64,000 bases of DNA from Paraburkholderia ferrariae NBRC 106233 (GCF_000685035.1 NZ_BAYB01000015.1:1-64000); one strand, 5' to 3'. Shown: positions 35,075 to 43,261, numbered from the stretch's first letter. The notes: generated by a model not told the origin, from the letters alone. Translations and numbers: made by a program.

Positions 35075-35279
35075 GGCAACAGCGGCAACTACGGCAACGG
35101 CCTTGTAGGGCGGGGCTTGCCGTCGTTGCCGCGAGGCGCACGTGCAGGCAACAGAGGCAACGGCGACGGAAATGGCGCTTTTCCTGCTGGTGTTGCCTAC
35201 TGTTGCCGCTAGTTGCCTGATCTGGCAACAGATCAAATCCTTTCCTGATGGGCTTGTTGCCTGTGTTGCCGATGTTGCC
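35075..35279. repeat. Iteron-like cluster, candidate replication origin
   Basis: Thirteen hexamers in 205 bp. GGCAAC starts at 35075, 35084, 35093, 35147, 35156 and 35224. GTTGCC starts at 35125, 35192, 35202, 35212, 35256, 35265 and 35274. Many are phased at 9 bp (35075/84/93, 35147/56, 35256/65/74) or 10 bp (35192/202/212). The region 35025-35301 is non-coding and follows the primase-helicase gene. Iterons beside a P4-alpha-type protein are the hallmark of satellite origins, so an origin is the favoured role. Confidence 0.75.
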
Positions 35280-35301
35280 ACTTTAAAATCACATGCCAGC
35301 T

Positions 35302-38034
35302 TCAAAAATGCTCCGAAGCAAGCTTGTCCGGGTCGAGGTGATACAGGCGCGGAGTTCGCCCGTCTGGCGTTCTGGTGGTCTTCGAGCGCCTTCCCGGATC
35401 GGTCGCTGCGATAGCTCCGGCTGTTTCGAGCGCTTTCAGTGTTCTCTCGAGGTCGTGCCCCTTGATTGCCTCGCGCAAGCCGCCGGACGTGAACAGAAAC
35501 AGGCGCCGGCCGCCGTCTGACTTCCAGTACCCGGCACGCTCGCGAATGACATCGGCACTCCCTTCGATGTTCGAAAAGCGGCTGTCAGCGTGTCGGTCGA
35601 TGAAGTCCGAGACTGTGCGAAGGATCGACGCGTGCTCTGCGCTTTCGCCATTGCTGCCGCGCCGCTTTCGCCAAAGGTTGAAGGCATGCGCGGCCGCTTG
35701 CGTCGAAAAGCCACTATCCCAACGCACCACGGACCATCGCGTTGCCAATTCGCCGGCGAGCGCACATAGTGCGAATGTGCGCGCCGCGCGGCGCTCCTGG
35801 CCTTCTGCGGCGCCAAGCTGATTCGTGATCGCCTGCAGTTCGTCGGACAGCGCAAGGCCGCCGCGGAGCGCCTTTACCAGCGCCTCAACGAACATCGGGC
35901 CGGCATGGCCGTAGTGCTGGGCAGACTGATTGCGGATTTCATCTGAGAGCGCACTGCCGGAGGCGCGACCGTGCAACTCTTCGAAGAGGCCGTGCCGACC
36001 CTGCACCGGCACATCGAGAATGCGAAGCTCCTGTCCGGCCTTTGCTTCGAATCCGCCGGCGCTCATCCGTGCCGCGATCGTGAGTTCGCCCGTGGAGAGA
36101 AGGAAGACTCGCCAGCGAGCCGCCTGCCGTGCCTCGCCGTGCCGGTTCGCACGCGTCTTGCCAGTGCCATTGATGAGCGCATACGCGGCCTCATAGAGGC
36201 TTTTCGGATCGATTTCGCCCAGTTCATCAAGCGCTAGCAGCGTGTCAGAATGGAGCGTGCCGGCGCCTTCTAGGCCGTTTGCCGTTGCACGCCACGTGCG
36301 CTTGAACTGCGGACCACCCCAGACACTGACAGCCGCGGTCTCCGCCGTTGTTTTCCCAGTCGACGAGTCGCCATATATGTGCGCGCCGGCGCCGTCGATA
36401 TTGAGAGGGCCGAGCAGTGGCCCGGCCATCGCTGCGGATATGGCCAGCATCAGAAGCGGATTGCCGAGCGCGAGTGCCGCCAGATCCTTCCAGCCTTCGA
36501 AAGTGCCCGCCGTTGCGTAGGGCGCGGTGCGGCCTGACGCCTGAAACCAGATGTCATTGGCGCCGATCACCGTATGCGGTAGCACGAACGCATCTCCGCT
36601 CCAGCCGGTCACGCTTGCGGCCCGCATACGCGTTGCCGGCACCTGCGCCGCAACGTACCGAAGCACGGCATTTCTGTCGCCCAGATCAAACGTGAGCCCT
36701 TCGCTGAGCAACACGCTACGGGCCTCGCTGCCATCGCCTGCGAGCATCGACATCGGCATGGCCCACTTCTTCCATTTACCGGCGGGTGAGCGAATCTCGA
36801 GCAGCCGTCCGTATTCCGCATCCTCGCCGTTGCTGGTCGTGGCGAGCACGCGGAGGGGCGTCGAGACCCATTTATCGATCGGCACGGGCGGCGCGTCGTT
36901 CTTTTCGGCTTTGGAGCCATGCCAGTACACGCCGGGCTTCGCAGTGCGGCCGCCGATTTCCAGACCGGTCTCGTAGACGCGGTAGCAGGGACGATCTTCA
37001 AGGCTAGGGAAACCGAGCTGCTGGGCGCTTTCGATCTGCTGACGGACTGCCGAAGCCCCGGCGGTGTGGTGCAAATCGTTGAAATCGGTCTGGTCTTCAG
37101 CCGGCTCAGCGCCGAAGTTGGGAACGGCAAGCGCCGCGCCAACTGCATCTGCCGCCTTGCGTGCGTCGTCGGCGCCATTGCCGATGTCCGACAGGACGGT
37201 CAGCGCAGCGCTTGGATGCGCTCGCGCCAACACGACGGCGACGTGGCGCAGGTTGAAGCACGTAAGTGCCGCTACCGTCGGCACGCCGGTGCACGTATAA
37301 GCTGACAACGCCGTCGCGACGCCCTCGGCGATCAGGATGCGGGTCGCGCGTTCCAGCGGCGCCGCACTCCAGTACCCGGCCAACTTGACGCCTCCATACA
37401 ATGCAGTCTTCCGGCCCACTTCATCGATCATCTCGATTGTCGAAAGTTGGCCGTCCACGTACACGGGCACGATCAGGATGCGGCCGCACAGCCGCTCACC
37501 GCTCGTCGCCGGTGAGTAGCCAATCAATTTCGAGAGGTTTCGCACCGACATCTCATAAAGCGGACCGGCCGGCGCAATACCCTTTCTCTCAAGGTACGGG
37601 TGATCAGCGCCAGCAGGCGCGGCCTTCGAGATGACTGCCGCCGCAGTGGTGGCCGCCTTCCGGCCGTCAAGCAATCGTTTCTCTGCCTCCGCCTTAGCCT
37701 GTTGCTCGCGGACGGATCGCCGCTTCTGGAGTTCCACACGGTCGACGACAACGCGGGGCGTAGTGCGTTCATAGCCGTGCTCGCGTGCGATAGCGAATAA
37801 AGTGCCGAGGGTGATTCCTTTGTTGGCGCTGAGCGACTTCCACGTGTCACGCGCGGACGCCTCGTCGAAACTGTCGGCGCCGATGCTCCAGCGCAGAAAC
37901 ATCGACCAACCGTCGTCGCCAAGCGCGTGCTTCAGAGCGGCCGCGATGCGCCACCAGACCTCGCGTGGTACGGACGGCGGAATGCATTGCAATGCGGCCT
38001 CGACCTCGGCACGCTCGTCCATTACAGCACTCAT
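35302..38034 (-). CDS. Primase-helicase (PriCT/Toprim/DUF927 type), element replication protein
   Basis: 910 residues. N-terminal ~80 residues fit a primase C-terminal (PriCT_2) module. Residues ~225-330 resemble a Toprim-like fold (ILIAEGVATALSAYTCTGVP, then VVLARAHPSAALTVLSDIGN). Residues ~370-720 are a DUF927-type helicase with Walker A GDSSTGKTT and Walker B TLLALDELGEID. It probably melts and primes the element origin. Start overlaps the upstream stop as ATGA behind GGAGGGGG. The 13-copy iteron-like cluster lies just downstream. Confidence 0.88.
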   Translation of the reverse strand: MSAVMDERAEVEAALQCIPPSVPREVWWRIAAALKHALGDDGWSMFLRWSIGADSFDEASARDTWKSLSANKGITLGTLFAIAREHGYERTTPRVVVDRVELQKRRSVREQQAKAEAEKRLLDGRKAATTAAAVISKAAPAGADHPYLERKGIAPAGPLYEMSVRNLSKLIGYSPATSGERLCGRILIVPVYVDGQLSTIEMIDEVGRKTALYGGVKLAGYWSAAPLERATRILIAEGVATALSAYTCTGVPTVAALTCFNLRHVAVVLARAHPSAALTVLSDIGNGADDARKAADAVGAALAVPNFGAEPAEDQTDFNDLHHTAGASAVRQQIESAQQLGFPSLEDRPCYRVYETGLEIGGRTAKPGVYWHGSKAEKNDAPPVPIDKWVSTPLRVLATTSNGEDAEYGRLLEIRSPAGKWKKWAMPMSMLAGDGSEARSVLLSEGLTFDLGDRNAVLRYVAAQVPATRMRAASVTGWSGDAFVLPHTVIGANDIWFQASGRTAPYATAGTFEGWKDLAALALGNPLLMLAISAAMAGPLLGPLNIDGAGAHIYGDSSTGKTTAETAAVSVWGGPQFKRTWRATANGLEGAGTLHSDTLLALDELGEIDPKSLYEAAYALINGTGKTRANRHGEARQAARWRVFLLSTGELTIAARMSAGGFEAKAGQELRILDVPVQGRHGLFEELHGRASGSALSDEIRNQSAQHYGHAGPMFVEALVKALRGGLALSDELQAITNQLGAAEGQERRAARTFALCALAGELATRWSVVRWDSGFSTQAAAHAFNLWRKRRGSNGESAEHASILRTVSDFIDRHADSRFSNIEGSADVIRERAGYWKSDGGRRLFLFTSGGLREAIKGHDLERTLKALETAGAIAATDPGRRSKTTRTPDGRTPRLYHLDPDKLASEHF

Positions 38035-38375
38035 TCCCCCTCCGTAGATGATGAGGAGTGCTCAGTGCTTGGGGAACGCCGAAACGCTCGTTCAGACATG
38101 AACTCAATTTCGCTGGCTATTACGGCGGAAATCTCGACTCCAAGCCCGAGCAATACATCAACTGTGTATGCGCCGAACGGCGGTTCGGCGCCATCGGTAG
38201 CGGATCCCGTCTGAAACTCTTCCGCTTTGACCTCGTTGTTCTTCAATATCCGCAGCACCTCGGTCAGCCCGAGTGCGAGTGCTTTCATGCGATCCATGCT
38301 GGATTCCGGAAGTATCGGGGAAAGCCCGAAGGTAGAGAAACTCTCGATTTCAGGAAATGAAATGCGCTCACCCAC
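38031..38375 (-). CDS. Hypothetical small element protein
   Basis: 114 residues from GTG 38375, chosen because GGAGGG lies 7 nt upstream and the start overlaps the previous stop by 8 nt, like its neighbours. Contains DRMKALALGLTEVLRILKNN and an acidic Ser-rich tail. No family recognised. Its stop overlaps the primase-helicase start by 4 nt, so it may be translated with it. Confidence 0.55.
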   Translation of the reverse strand: MGERISFPEIESFSTFGLSPILPESSMDRMKALALGLTEVLRILKNNEVKAEEFQTGSATDGAEPPFGAYTVDVLLGLGVEISAVIASEIEFMSERAFRRSPSTEHSSSSTEGE

Positions 38376-38622
38376 GACGCGGCCCTCCTGCCTTCTCGAG
38401 CAATCGAGCATAGTCATCTCCAGCTGCCTCCGCAGCGCTGGCGAACTCTTCCGCGATATCAGCACCGACCTTGGCCAAGGCCGCGGTTGTCGAGTCGGCA
38501 TCCGTGGTCAGGCGCTCGATCGCGTTGAAGACAGCGAGTACGCGCCGGAAACCCGTCCACGCCACGGCTTGGTCGTTGACCACGCCGGCGAGCATGATCT
38601 TTTTGTTTGTCGCATCAGACAT
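38368..38622 (-). CDS. Hypothetical small element protein
   Basis: 84 residues from ATG 38622. Mostly helical, Ala-rich, with RRVLAVFNAIERLTTDADST. No family recognised. Overlaps both neighbours by 8 nt. Confidence 0.55.
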   Translation of the reverse strand: MSDATNKKIMLAGVVNDQAVAWTGFRRVLAVFNAIERLTTDADSTTAALAKVGADIAEEFASAAEAAGDDYARLLEKAGGPRRG

Positions 38623-38911
38623 GAAGGTTCTCCGCGCTGGCTTCGACTGCCAAGTGCGCCAGATTGGCGACGCTATTGACCAGATCGTTAACTAGAAGCA
38701 TCAGGGGGTCCCTCAACTCCTCGTTGAGTCCCGTGAAACCATCCATGAACATGAGGGTCGTCAGGGCAAGCAACTTATCCGCCTGCGTTGCACACGCACT
38801 GGCCGGCGATTCGCATACCATTGTTCTTGTGACTTCCACGTCACCATTGATCGCGCGAGCGGAAAGTCCAAACCTCTGGAACTCGATAGGGGCGATTGCA
38901 CGCTTAGCCAT
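38615..38911 (-). CDS. Hypothetical small element protein
   Basis: 98 residues from ATG 38911 with GGAGGTG just upstream. Helical C-terminus (DPLMLLVNDLVNSVANLAHL) resembles the small DUF-type proteins common in Pseudomonas and Burkholderia islands, but no firm family. Overlaps both neighbours by 8 nt. Confidence 0.55.
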   Translation of the reverse strand: MAKRAIAPIEFQRFGLSARAINGDVEVTRTMVCESPASACATQADKLLALTTLMFMDGFTGLNEELRDPLMLLVNDLVNSVANLAHLAVEASAENLHV

Positions 38912-39131
38912 GACGCACCTCCGCATTCGCAATGGCTTCGGCGACGCGGCGCGCGAAGGCGTCGTTGAACGCTTCGTGGCGCTGTTCGTCCCCGGGCATC
39001 TGGGCAATACCCGCGATCAGGTTGCGGTACCGCAAGTCACGGAACTCGCCCAAAGAAAGCGGCGCTCCTGACAGCCAGAGCTCGGCTGCATGACGTCCGG
39101 CGCGGACAAAGCGGGGGAACCCGTTAATCAT
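38904..39131 (-). CDS. Hypothetical small element protein
   Basis: 75 residues from ATG 39131. Aromatic/basic N-terminus (MINGFPRFVRAGRHAAELWL) and a helical C-terminus (FNDAFARRVAEAIANAEVRH). No family recognised. Overlaps its upstream neighbour by 8 nt. Confidence 0.55.
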   Translation of the reverse strand: MINGFPRFVRAGRHAAELWLSGAPLSLGEFRDLRYRNLIAGIAQMPGDEQRHEAFNDAFARRVAEAIANAEVRHG

Positions 39132-39405
39132 GGGTCGCCTCCCGATCCGCCAGTTCGATGGCGCCTGCAGCAGAATCGATCAGTGCCTTGGCGACCGCCG
39201 CGGCGGTGAGGACGGCATAAATTCCAATGTCGGGGTTACCGGCCGCGATTTCGCTCAACACGCTGAGCGCCTCGCCGAGATGGCACGACGCATCCGAAAT
39301 GGCGCCGAAGATAGGCAACCCCGGTCTGATCGACAGACCGCGAAGTGTCGGGCTGAATTCCTCGACGTCTTGGCCGATGGTCGTGAGCGTGCGCGTATCA
39401 GCCAA
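39124..39405 (-). CDS. DUF3077-like small protein
   Basis: 93 residues from TTG 39405, chosen because GGAGGT lies 5 nt upstream and the start overlaps the previous stop by 8 nt; the upstream frame extension has no such site. The layout (F-x-P...LSIRPGLPIFGAISDASCHL and a helical AGNPDIGIYAVLTAAAVAKA) resembles DUF3077 proteins. Function unknown. Confidence 0.6.
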   Translation of the reverse strand: MADTRTLTTIGQDVEEFSPTLRGLSIRPGLPIFGAISDASCHLGEALSVLSEIAAGNPDIGIYAVLTAAAVAKALIDSAAGAIELADREATHD

Positions 39406-39748
39406 GGCGCACCTCCGCCAGCTGCTGGACTTGCGTATCAAGCTTGAGCAACTCAGCGTTCAATCGAACGACTCGTGCGCTGGCTGTCTCGTATTCGAAA
39501 GTGCCCGTGGTGAGCGTCGATCGAAACATCTCAGTCGCACGGAGCGCGCTGATCAGGCATTCGCGCTGATGTGTGAGTGCAACCGTTGTGGGACGGTCGA
39601 TTTTTTCGTGAGAGAGTTCGATGATGCTGCGCAGAGCAGCCCCGCAGATATCGAGGGCGTCGATATACGTCGGCGCGAGCGCGGCGGCGCGCAGCGCTTC
39701 ACGGACGATGAAGGTAAGGTCTTCGGCGAGAGCGGCGCTGGAGACTAT
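39398..39748 (-). CDS. Hypothetical protein without a standard start codon
   Basis: About 116 residues if counted from just after the upstream stop. The protein is well formed (ALAEDLTFIVREALRAAALA, then TYIDALDICGAALRSIIEL) and sits in the overlapping gene chain, but no in-frame ATG, GTG or TTG follows the previous gene's stop. The only codon overlapping that stop is ATA (39746-39748). The nearest GTG lies well inside the upstream gene. Either ATA is used, translation re-initiates oddly, or the start was mutated. Confidence 0.45.
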   Translation of the reverse strand: MVSSAALAEDLTFIVREALRAAALAPTYIDALDICGAALRSIIELSHEKIDRPTTVALTHQRECLISALRATEMFRSTLTTGTFEYETASARVVRLNAELLKLDTQVQQLAEVRLG

Positions 39749-40008
39749 TCGCCGCCGAGCTCGATCGTTGCGCCCATGGCGCGCATCCGGTTCAAGATTC
39801 GTTCGATCGTGTCCGCATCGAGCTCGAGTCGAGCCATCGCGAAGAACAGGATGTGCGGACTGATTTCGCGCGGTGTTTCCCCCCCCGTGTATTTGCGCCA
39901 CTGTCGGCCGCCCTGTACGCCGAACAGATCCGCCATCTGAGCACTGCTCAACTTGAGGGCTTGCTTCAACTGCTCCAGGTCGCTGGGAGTCGGTGGGATA
40001 TATCGCAT
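39745..40008 (-). CDS. XRE-like HTH regulator
   Basis: 87 residues from ATG 40008. LEQLKQALKLSSAQMADLFG then GRQWRKYTGGETPREISPHI is a phage-type XRE helix-turn-helix. Probably regulates the small-gene and replication operon that begins here. Confidence 0.7.
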   Translation of the reverse strand: MRYIPPTPSDLEQLKQALKLSSAQMADLFGVQGGRQWRKYTGGETPREISPHILFFAMARLELDADTIERILNRMRAMGATIELGGE

Positions 40009-40158
40009 GGGAGATAGGGCGGCCAGAAGCCTCCCGGAACGGGTGCATCATCTTTCGGATCCTCTCGGCTGTAGTGGGTCGCGCATTTACGCAACCGCTA
40101 AGGCGTAAGATAGGACCAAAAGCCCTATGCGTCAAGTAGGCATGCTCAATCATCCCCA

Positions 40159-40395
40159 TCAGTTCGCCCCCTTCGGATCGGCAGCCTGGGCGGCGAGCCG
40201 AAGAGCTTGCATGAGTTCGCCGACCTGCTCGGGGCGAATCGATACGCCGGCGCGCCCAGGCCTCCATTCACCCGATTCGGTCGAATACCACACGCGCAGA
40301 TCCACGAGCGTACGACCGCGATACTCGCCGACCGTGACGCGCAGCCGCTCCGAGTCGGAACGGCGGAGATCGAGAAATTCGGTCAGATGGCTCAT
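40159..40395 (-). CDS. PC4/p15-like single-strand DNA-binding protein
   Basis: 78 residues from ATG 40395. SERLRVTVGEYRGRTLVDLR followed by VWYSTESGEWRPGRAGVSIR then EQVGELMQALRLA matches the transcriptional coactivator p15 (PC4) fold, which dimerises and binds single-stranded DNA. In mobile elements such proteins may assist replication or recombination. Its ATG overlaps the stop of the 39-residue gene as TGATG. Confidence 0.8.
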   Translation of the reverse strand: MSHLTEFLDLRRSDSERLRVTVGEYRGRTLVDLRVWYSTESGEWRPGRAGVSIRPEQVGELMQALRLAAQAADPKGAN

Positions 40396-40514
40396 CAGAT
40401 GCCCCCGAGGAGAAAGAACTGGTCGTGTGACTGCTTCCCAGACTTCCGGGTAAACTGGCGCTGTTCGACGGCGCTCGATTCGGCTTTGCTGGGTCGGGCG
40501 TTTTCTTTTTTCAT
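40395..40514 (-). CDS. 39-residue basic peptide
   Basis: Starts at ATG 40514 overlapping the AlpA-like stop (TAATG) and ends overlapping the PC4-like start (TGATG). The peptide is basic and polar (KKENARPSKAESSAVEQRQF). The precise stop-start coupling on both sides is the main reason to believe it is translated. No function can be assigned. Confidence 0.45.
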   Translation of the reverse strand: MKKENARPSKAESSAVEQRQFTRKSGKQSHDQFFLLGGI

Positions 40515-40732
40515 TACGCGCCCTCTGGCATGAGGCATTTGCGGAGCTCGCCGACATTCCATCGGGTCGAACCGCCTATCTTGATCGGTTTCGGGAGGTC
40601 GCCACGCTTGGCGCGGTCCCAAACCGTAGAGACGTTGCAGCCGCATAGAGCGGCGACGACCGCATCGCTGACACCAGCAGCGTTCGGTAGGCGGTCGAAA
40701 TTTTGAAGGGCCTGAGTATCTGACTTTTTCAT
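40514..40732 (-). CDS. AlpA-like HTH regulator/excisionase
   Basis: 72 residues. GVSDAVVAALCGCNVSTVWD and GDLPKPIKIGGSTRWNVGEL are the winged HTH of AlpA/excisionase proteins. Located next to the element integrase side, it probably controls excision or integrase expression. First gene of a coupled trio with the 39-residue and PC4-like genes. Confidence 0.8.
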   Translation of the reverse strand: MKKSDTQALQNFDRLPNAAGVSDAVVAALCGCNVSTVWDRAKRGDLPKPIKIGGSTRWNVGELRKCLMPEGA

Positions 40733-40875
40733 CGCGTCGACTTGGAAGCGCCCGGAATTGGGCGGGTCGGTGCGTATTAAATAAGCGATCTCAGACGTGC
40801 GCGAGTAACGCTAAGAGCAGAATCGAAGTCCGGAATAGCTTTGAGCGTGGATGAATCCGGATCGGAAAATCGAGA

Positions 40876-41709
40876 TTATCGATCCGGATTCTGGGATTGG
40901 AGGCGCAATGCCCTGATTGTTCGGCTATCGAGCAATTTTCGCGCGTCGCGGGCGATCACTTTTCGTACGCGATCTTCAAGCCCTATTGCAAATTCATCGG
41001 GGAAGAGCGCACGTCCCATTATCGGAAGGGGGATCTTCACTCCCCTAGCAGCGGCCCAAAGCGAGAGATCGAGATAGGCAAGTACGCGCATCTCGGCCCA
41101 TTTCAGAAAGTCGGACGAGTCAAACGCGTCGACCGAAGCGGGAATTTCACGGTTGCGGCGCGCAGTAGTGAGCCACTGGCGAAAGTCTGCTACGAGAACA
41201 TCGTCTGGTGCATCGAGATCTATGGCTGCAACAGCGCTACGCGAAGACGGTGGAATACCGAATAAGTTCCAGTGCGGTGTATTTGAGAGCAGGTCACGAG
41301 CCGCATCAGCCTCGGGGTTGTACTCCCCATCTCGATAGGGAGACTTCCCCGCGAGTTCGTACCGCTGCAAGAATGGCTGCGCTGCGACTGACTTGTCGAG
41401 ATGCGTCGCTAGGTCCAGGAATTCCATCGCGGAATAGTCGGAAACGGTTGATTTTGCGAACTCATCGTGGATTGAAGGGCGCCATCCATCCAACATATCA
41501 GCCATCGGTGCATCAATTAGCAACTGGGTAACGTGCAGGGCATGGTTGCGGTATTTGGCATACTCGTCCGCTATCGTAATTTGGCCCTTGCATCCGACGC
41601 GCAAAACGAGCGCATTTGCCCATCCCGCAGCGTCGAGCTGCTTCGTGAAGAGATATTTCTCAACCGAAAAACCGGACGGCAGCTCACTGCTGGTCAGCTT
41701 CTTTGCCAT
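40876..41709 (-). CDS. Hypothetical integrase-adjacent protein (DUF6387-like, tentative)
   Basis: 277 residues from ATG 41709 (MAKKLTSSELPSGFSVEKYL). Mostly helical, with several Trp and a basic C-terminus. I associate this layout with the DUF6387 family often encoded beside integrases, but the match is from memory. It lies between the integrase and the AlpA-like gene. Function unknown. Confidence 0.55.
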   Translation of the reverse strand: MAKKLTSSELPSGFSVEKYLFTKQLDAAGWANALVLRVGCKGQITIADEYAKYRNHALHVTQLLIDAPMADMLDGWRPSIHDEFAKSTVSDYSAMEFLDLATHLDKSVAAQPFLQRYELAGKSPYRDGEYNPEADAARDLLSNTPHWNLFGIPPSSRSAVAAIDLDAPDDVLVADFRQWLTTARRNREIPASVDAFDSSDFLKWAEMRVLAYLDLSLWAAARGVKIPLPIMGRALFPDEFAIGLEDRVRKVIARDARKLLDSRTIRALRLQSQNPDR

Positions 41710-41803
41710 TGTCGTTCGCCTTGTGGCAACACCCCATCGGGGAATCGCATCAGAAGGATAGGGGCCCCGATGACGCTTTGCAGCACTAGGTGCGTGAAAA
41801 CTG

Positions 41804-43042
41804 TCATGCCGCCGTGTCGCTCGGCGTCGCTTCGCTGCGCTCGCGTGCCACGGCAAGGAATTCGGCCCAGTCGGCCATCATCCTGCGGCGCTTTTCCAAT
41901 ACGTCGCCGCGCCAGTAAGCAGCTTCCGTCGCATCGCCCTTGATATGGGCCAGTGCAACCTCTGCCAGCTCGCGCGGATAGTTCGTGTGCTCGCCTGCCC
42001 AGTCCCGAAACGTCGAGCGGAATCCGTGCGGCGTGGCGTGGAGGTCTTGGCGGCGCATTAATTCCAGCATCGACATATCGCTCAACACACCGCCCGTCCG
42101 CGGGCTCGGAAACACGAGATCCTGCTTTTCATTGCGTTCGATCGCCGTCAGCAACTCGACGGCGGCCGGCGAGAGCGGGACACGATGCTCTTTCTTCGCC
42201 TTCATCCTCTCCGGCGGCACCGCCCATATGCCGCGCTCCAAGTCGATCTCACTCCAGCGCGCGCCGCGCGACTCGCCGGAGCGAGCCGCCGTCAGGATCG
42301 TGAATTCGAGACATCGCGCGCTCACGCCATCGGTGGCACGCAGCGTCACCATGAAGGCGCCCATCTGGTCGATCGGCAGAGCGGGGTGATTGCGCACGCG
42401 CTTGGTCTTCTTCGGCGCCGGCAGCAGTTTGTCGAGGTTTCCGCGCCACGCGGCCGGATTGATGCCGTCGTCGCGGTAGCCCTTAACGCGGGCCCAATCG
42501 AGAATGGCTTCGACGCGGCCGCGGAGGCGTGATGCTGTTTCCGTCTTCGTCGTCCAGATTGGCTCCAGCACTTCCGTGACGTGCGAGCGCGTGATATGCC
42601 GCACCATCAGGTTTCCGATTTTGGGGTAGGCGTACTCGGCGAGCGTATTGCGCCATTGGTCGCCGTGCTTCGCGTTCTTCCACTCGGGCGCCTTGGCCTT
42701 AATGAACCGCTTCGCTGCATCCTCGAACGTCACTTCGAGCGCCTGACTGGCTCGCAGACGGCTTGCCGCCTCCTTTCGAGCCAGTACAGGGTCTATGCCT
42801 GAGGCGATCTCGTCGCGCGTCGCCTGCGCCTTTTCGTGTGCTTCCTTCAACGAGACGCTGGGGTAGGCGCCGAGGCCGATCTCTCTGCGACGATTGCCGA
42901 CCATGACGCGCAATACCCACGAGCGCGCACCCGTGGGCGTGATCTGTAGTGCGAGACCAGCCACATGGCCAACGGCGTGAGTGCCTGGGGTCGACAGCCG
43001 CGAGACGGCTAGCGGACCCAATTCTTTCGCCTTTCGGGGCAT
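41804..43042 (-). CDS. P4-type tyrosine integrase of the tRNA-Ser element
   Basis: 412 residues from ATG 43042 (MPRKAKELGPLAVSRLSTPG). Complete arm-binding domain (SWVLRVMVGNRRREIGLGAY), core-binding region, and catalytic set: Arg in TAARSGESRG, HGFRSTFRDW (His-x-x-Arg) and Tyr in AAYWRGD. It should insert the element at tRNA-Ser by recombination in the 3' end core. It is intact, unlike the related integrase at 2216. The 221 bp to the tRNA hold the right-end arm-type sites and no gene. Confidence 0.95.
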   Translation of the reverse strand: MPRKAKELGPLAVSRLSTPGTHAVGHVAGLALQITPTGARSWVLRVMVGNRRREIGLGAYPSVSLKEAHEKAQATRDEIASGIDPVLARKEAASRLRASQALEVTFEDAAKRFIKAKAPEWKNAKHGDQWRNTLAEYAYPKIGNLMVRHITRSHVTEVLEPIWTTKTETASRLRGRVEAILDWARVKGYRDDGINPAAWRGNLDKLLPAPKKTKRVRNHPALPIDQMGAFMVTLRATDGVSARCLEFTILTAARSGESRGARWSEIDLERGIWAVPPERMKAKKEHRVPLSPAAVELLTAIERNEKQDLVFPSPRTGGVLSDMSMLELMRRQDLHATPHGFRSTFRDWAGEHTNYPRELAEVALAHIKGDATEAAYWRGDVLEKRRRMMADWAEFLAVARERSEATPSDTAA

Positions 43043-43107
43043 CTGGGTTTTTGAATCAACCGGATGGGCCGCCCACCGGGCGGGGCGCATTGAGCCGGCG
43101 AAAATCT

Positions 43108-43129
43108 ACCCACCAACCGACCCGCCAAA
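43108..43129. promoter_or_regulatory. Candidate integrase arm-type sites, right end
   Basis: ACCCACCAAC (43108-43117) and ACCCGCCAAA (43120-43129), 12 bp apart, between the integrase start and tRNA-Ser. Same motif, orientation and spacing as the pair at the left end. Confidence 0.6.
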
Positions 43130-43261
43130 GAATTTACGATCTTTTCAGACTTCAGGCAATCGATTCAGATGGAATGCGCTTGAAATAAATCTCGGAAAGG
43201 CTTGCTGGATGGGCGTTTTGCCGATTGAATCCGACCGATTCGGATAAATGGGGGATGATGA

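Noticed and set aside
43198-43250. Possible second attachment repeat or operator around ATCCGA/TCGGAT near the integrase
   Set aside because: Short 6-bp arms only; not repeated at the other element end.
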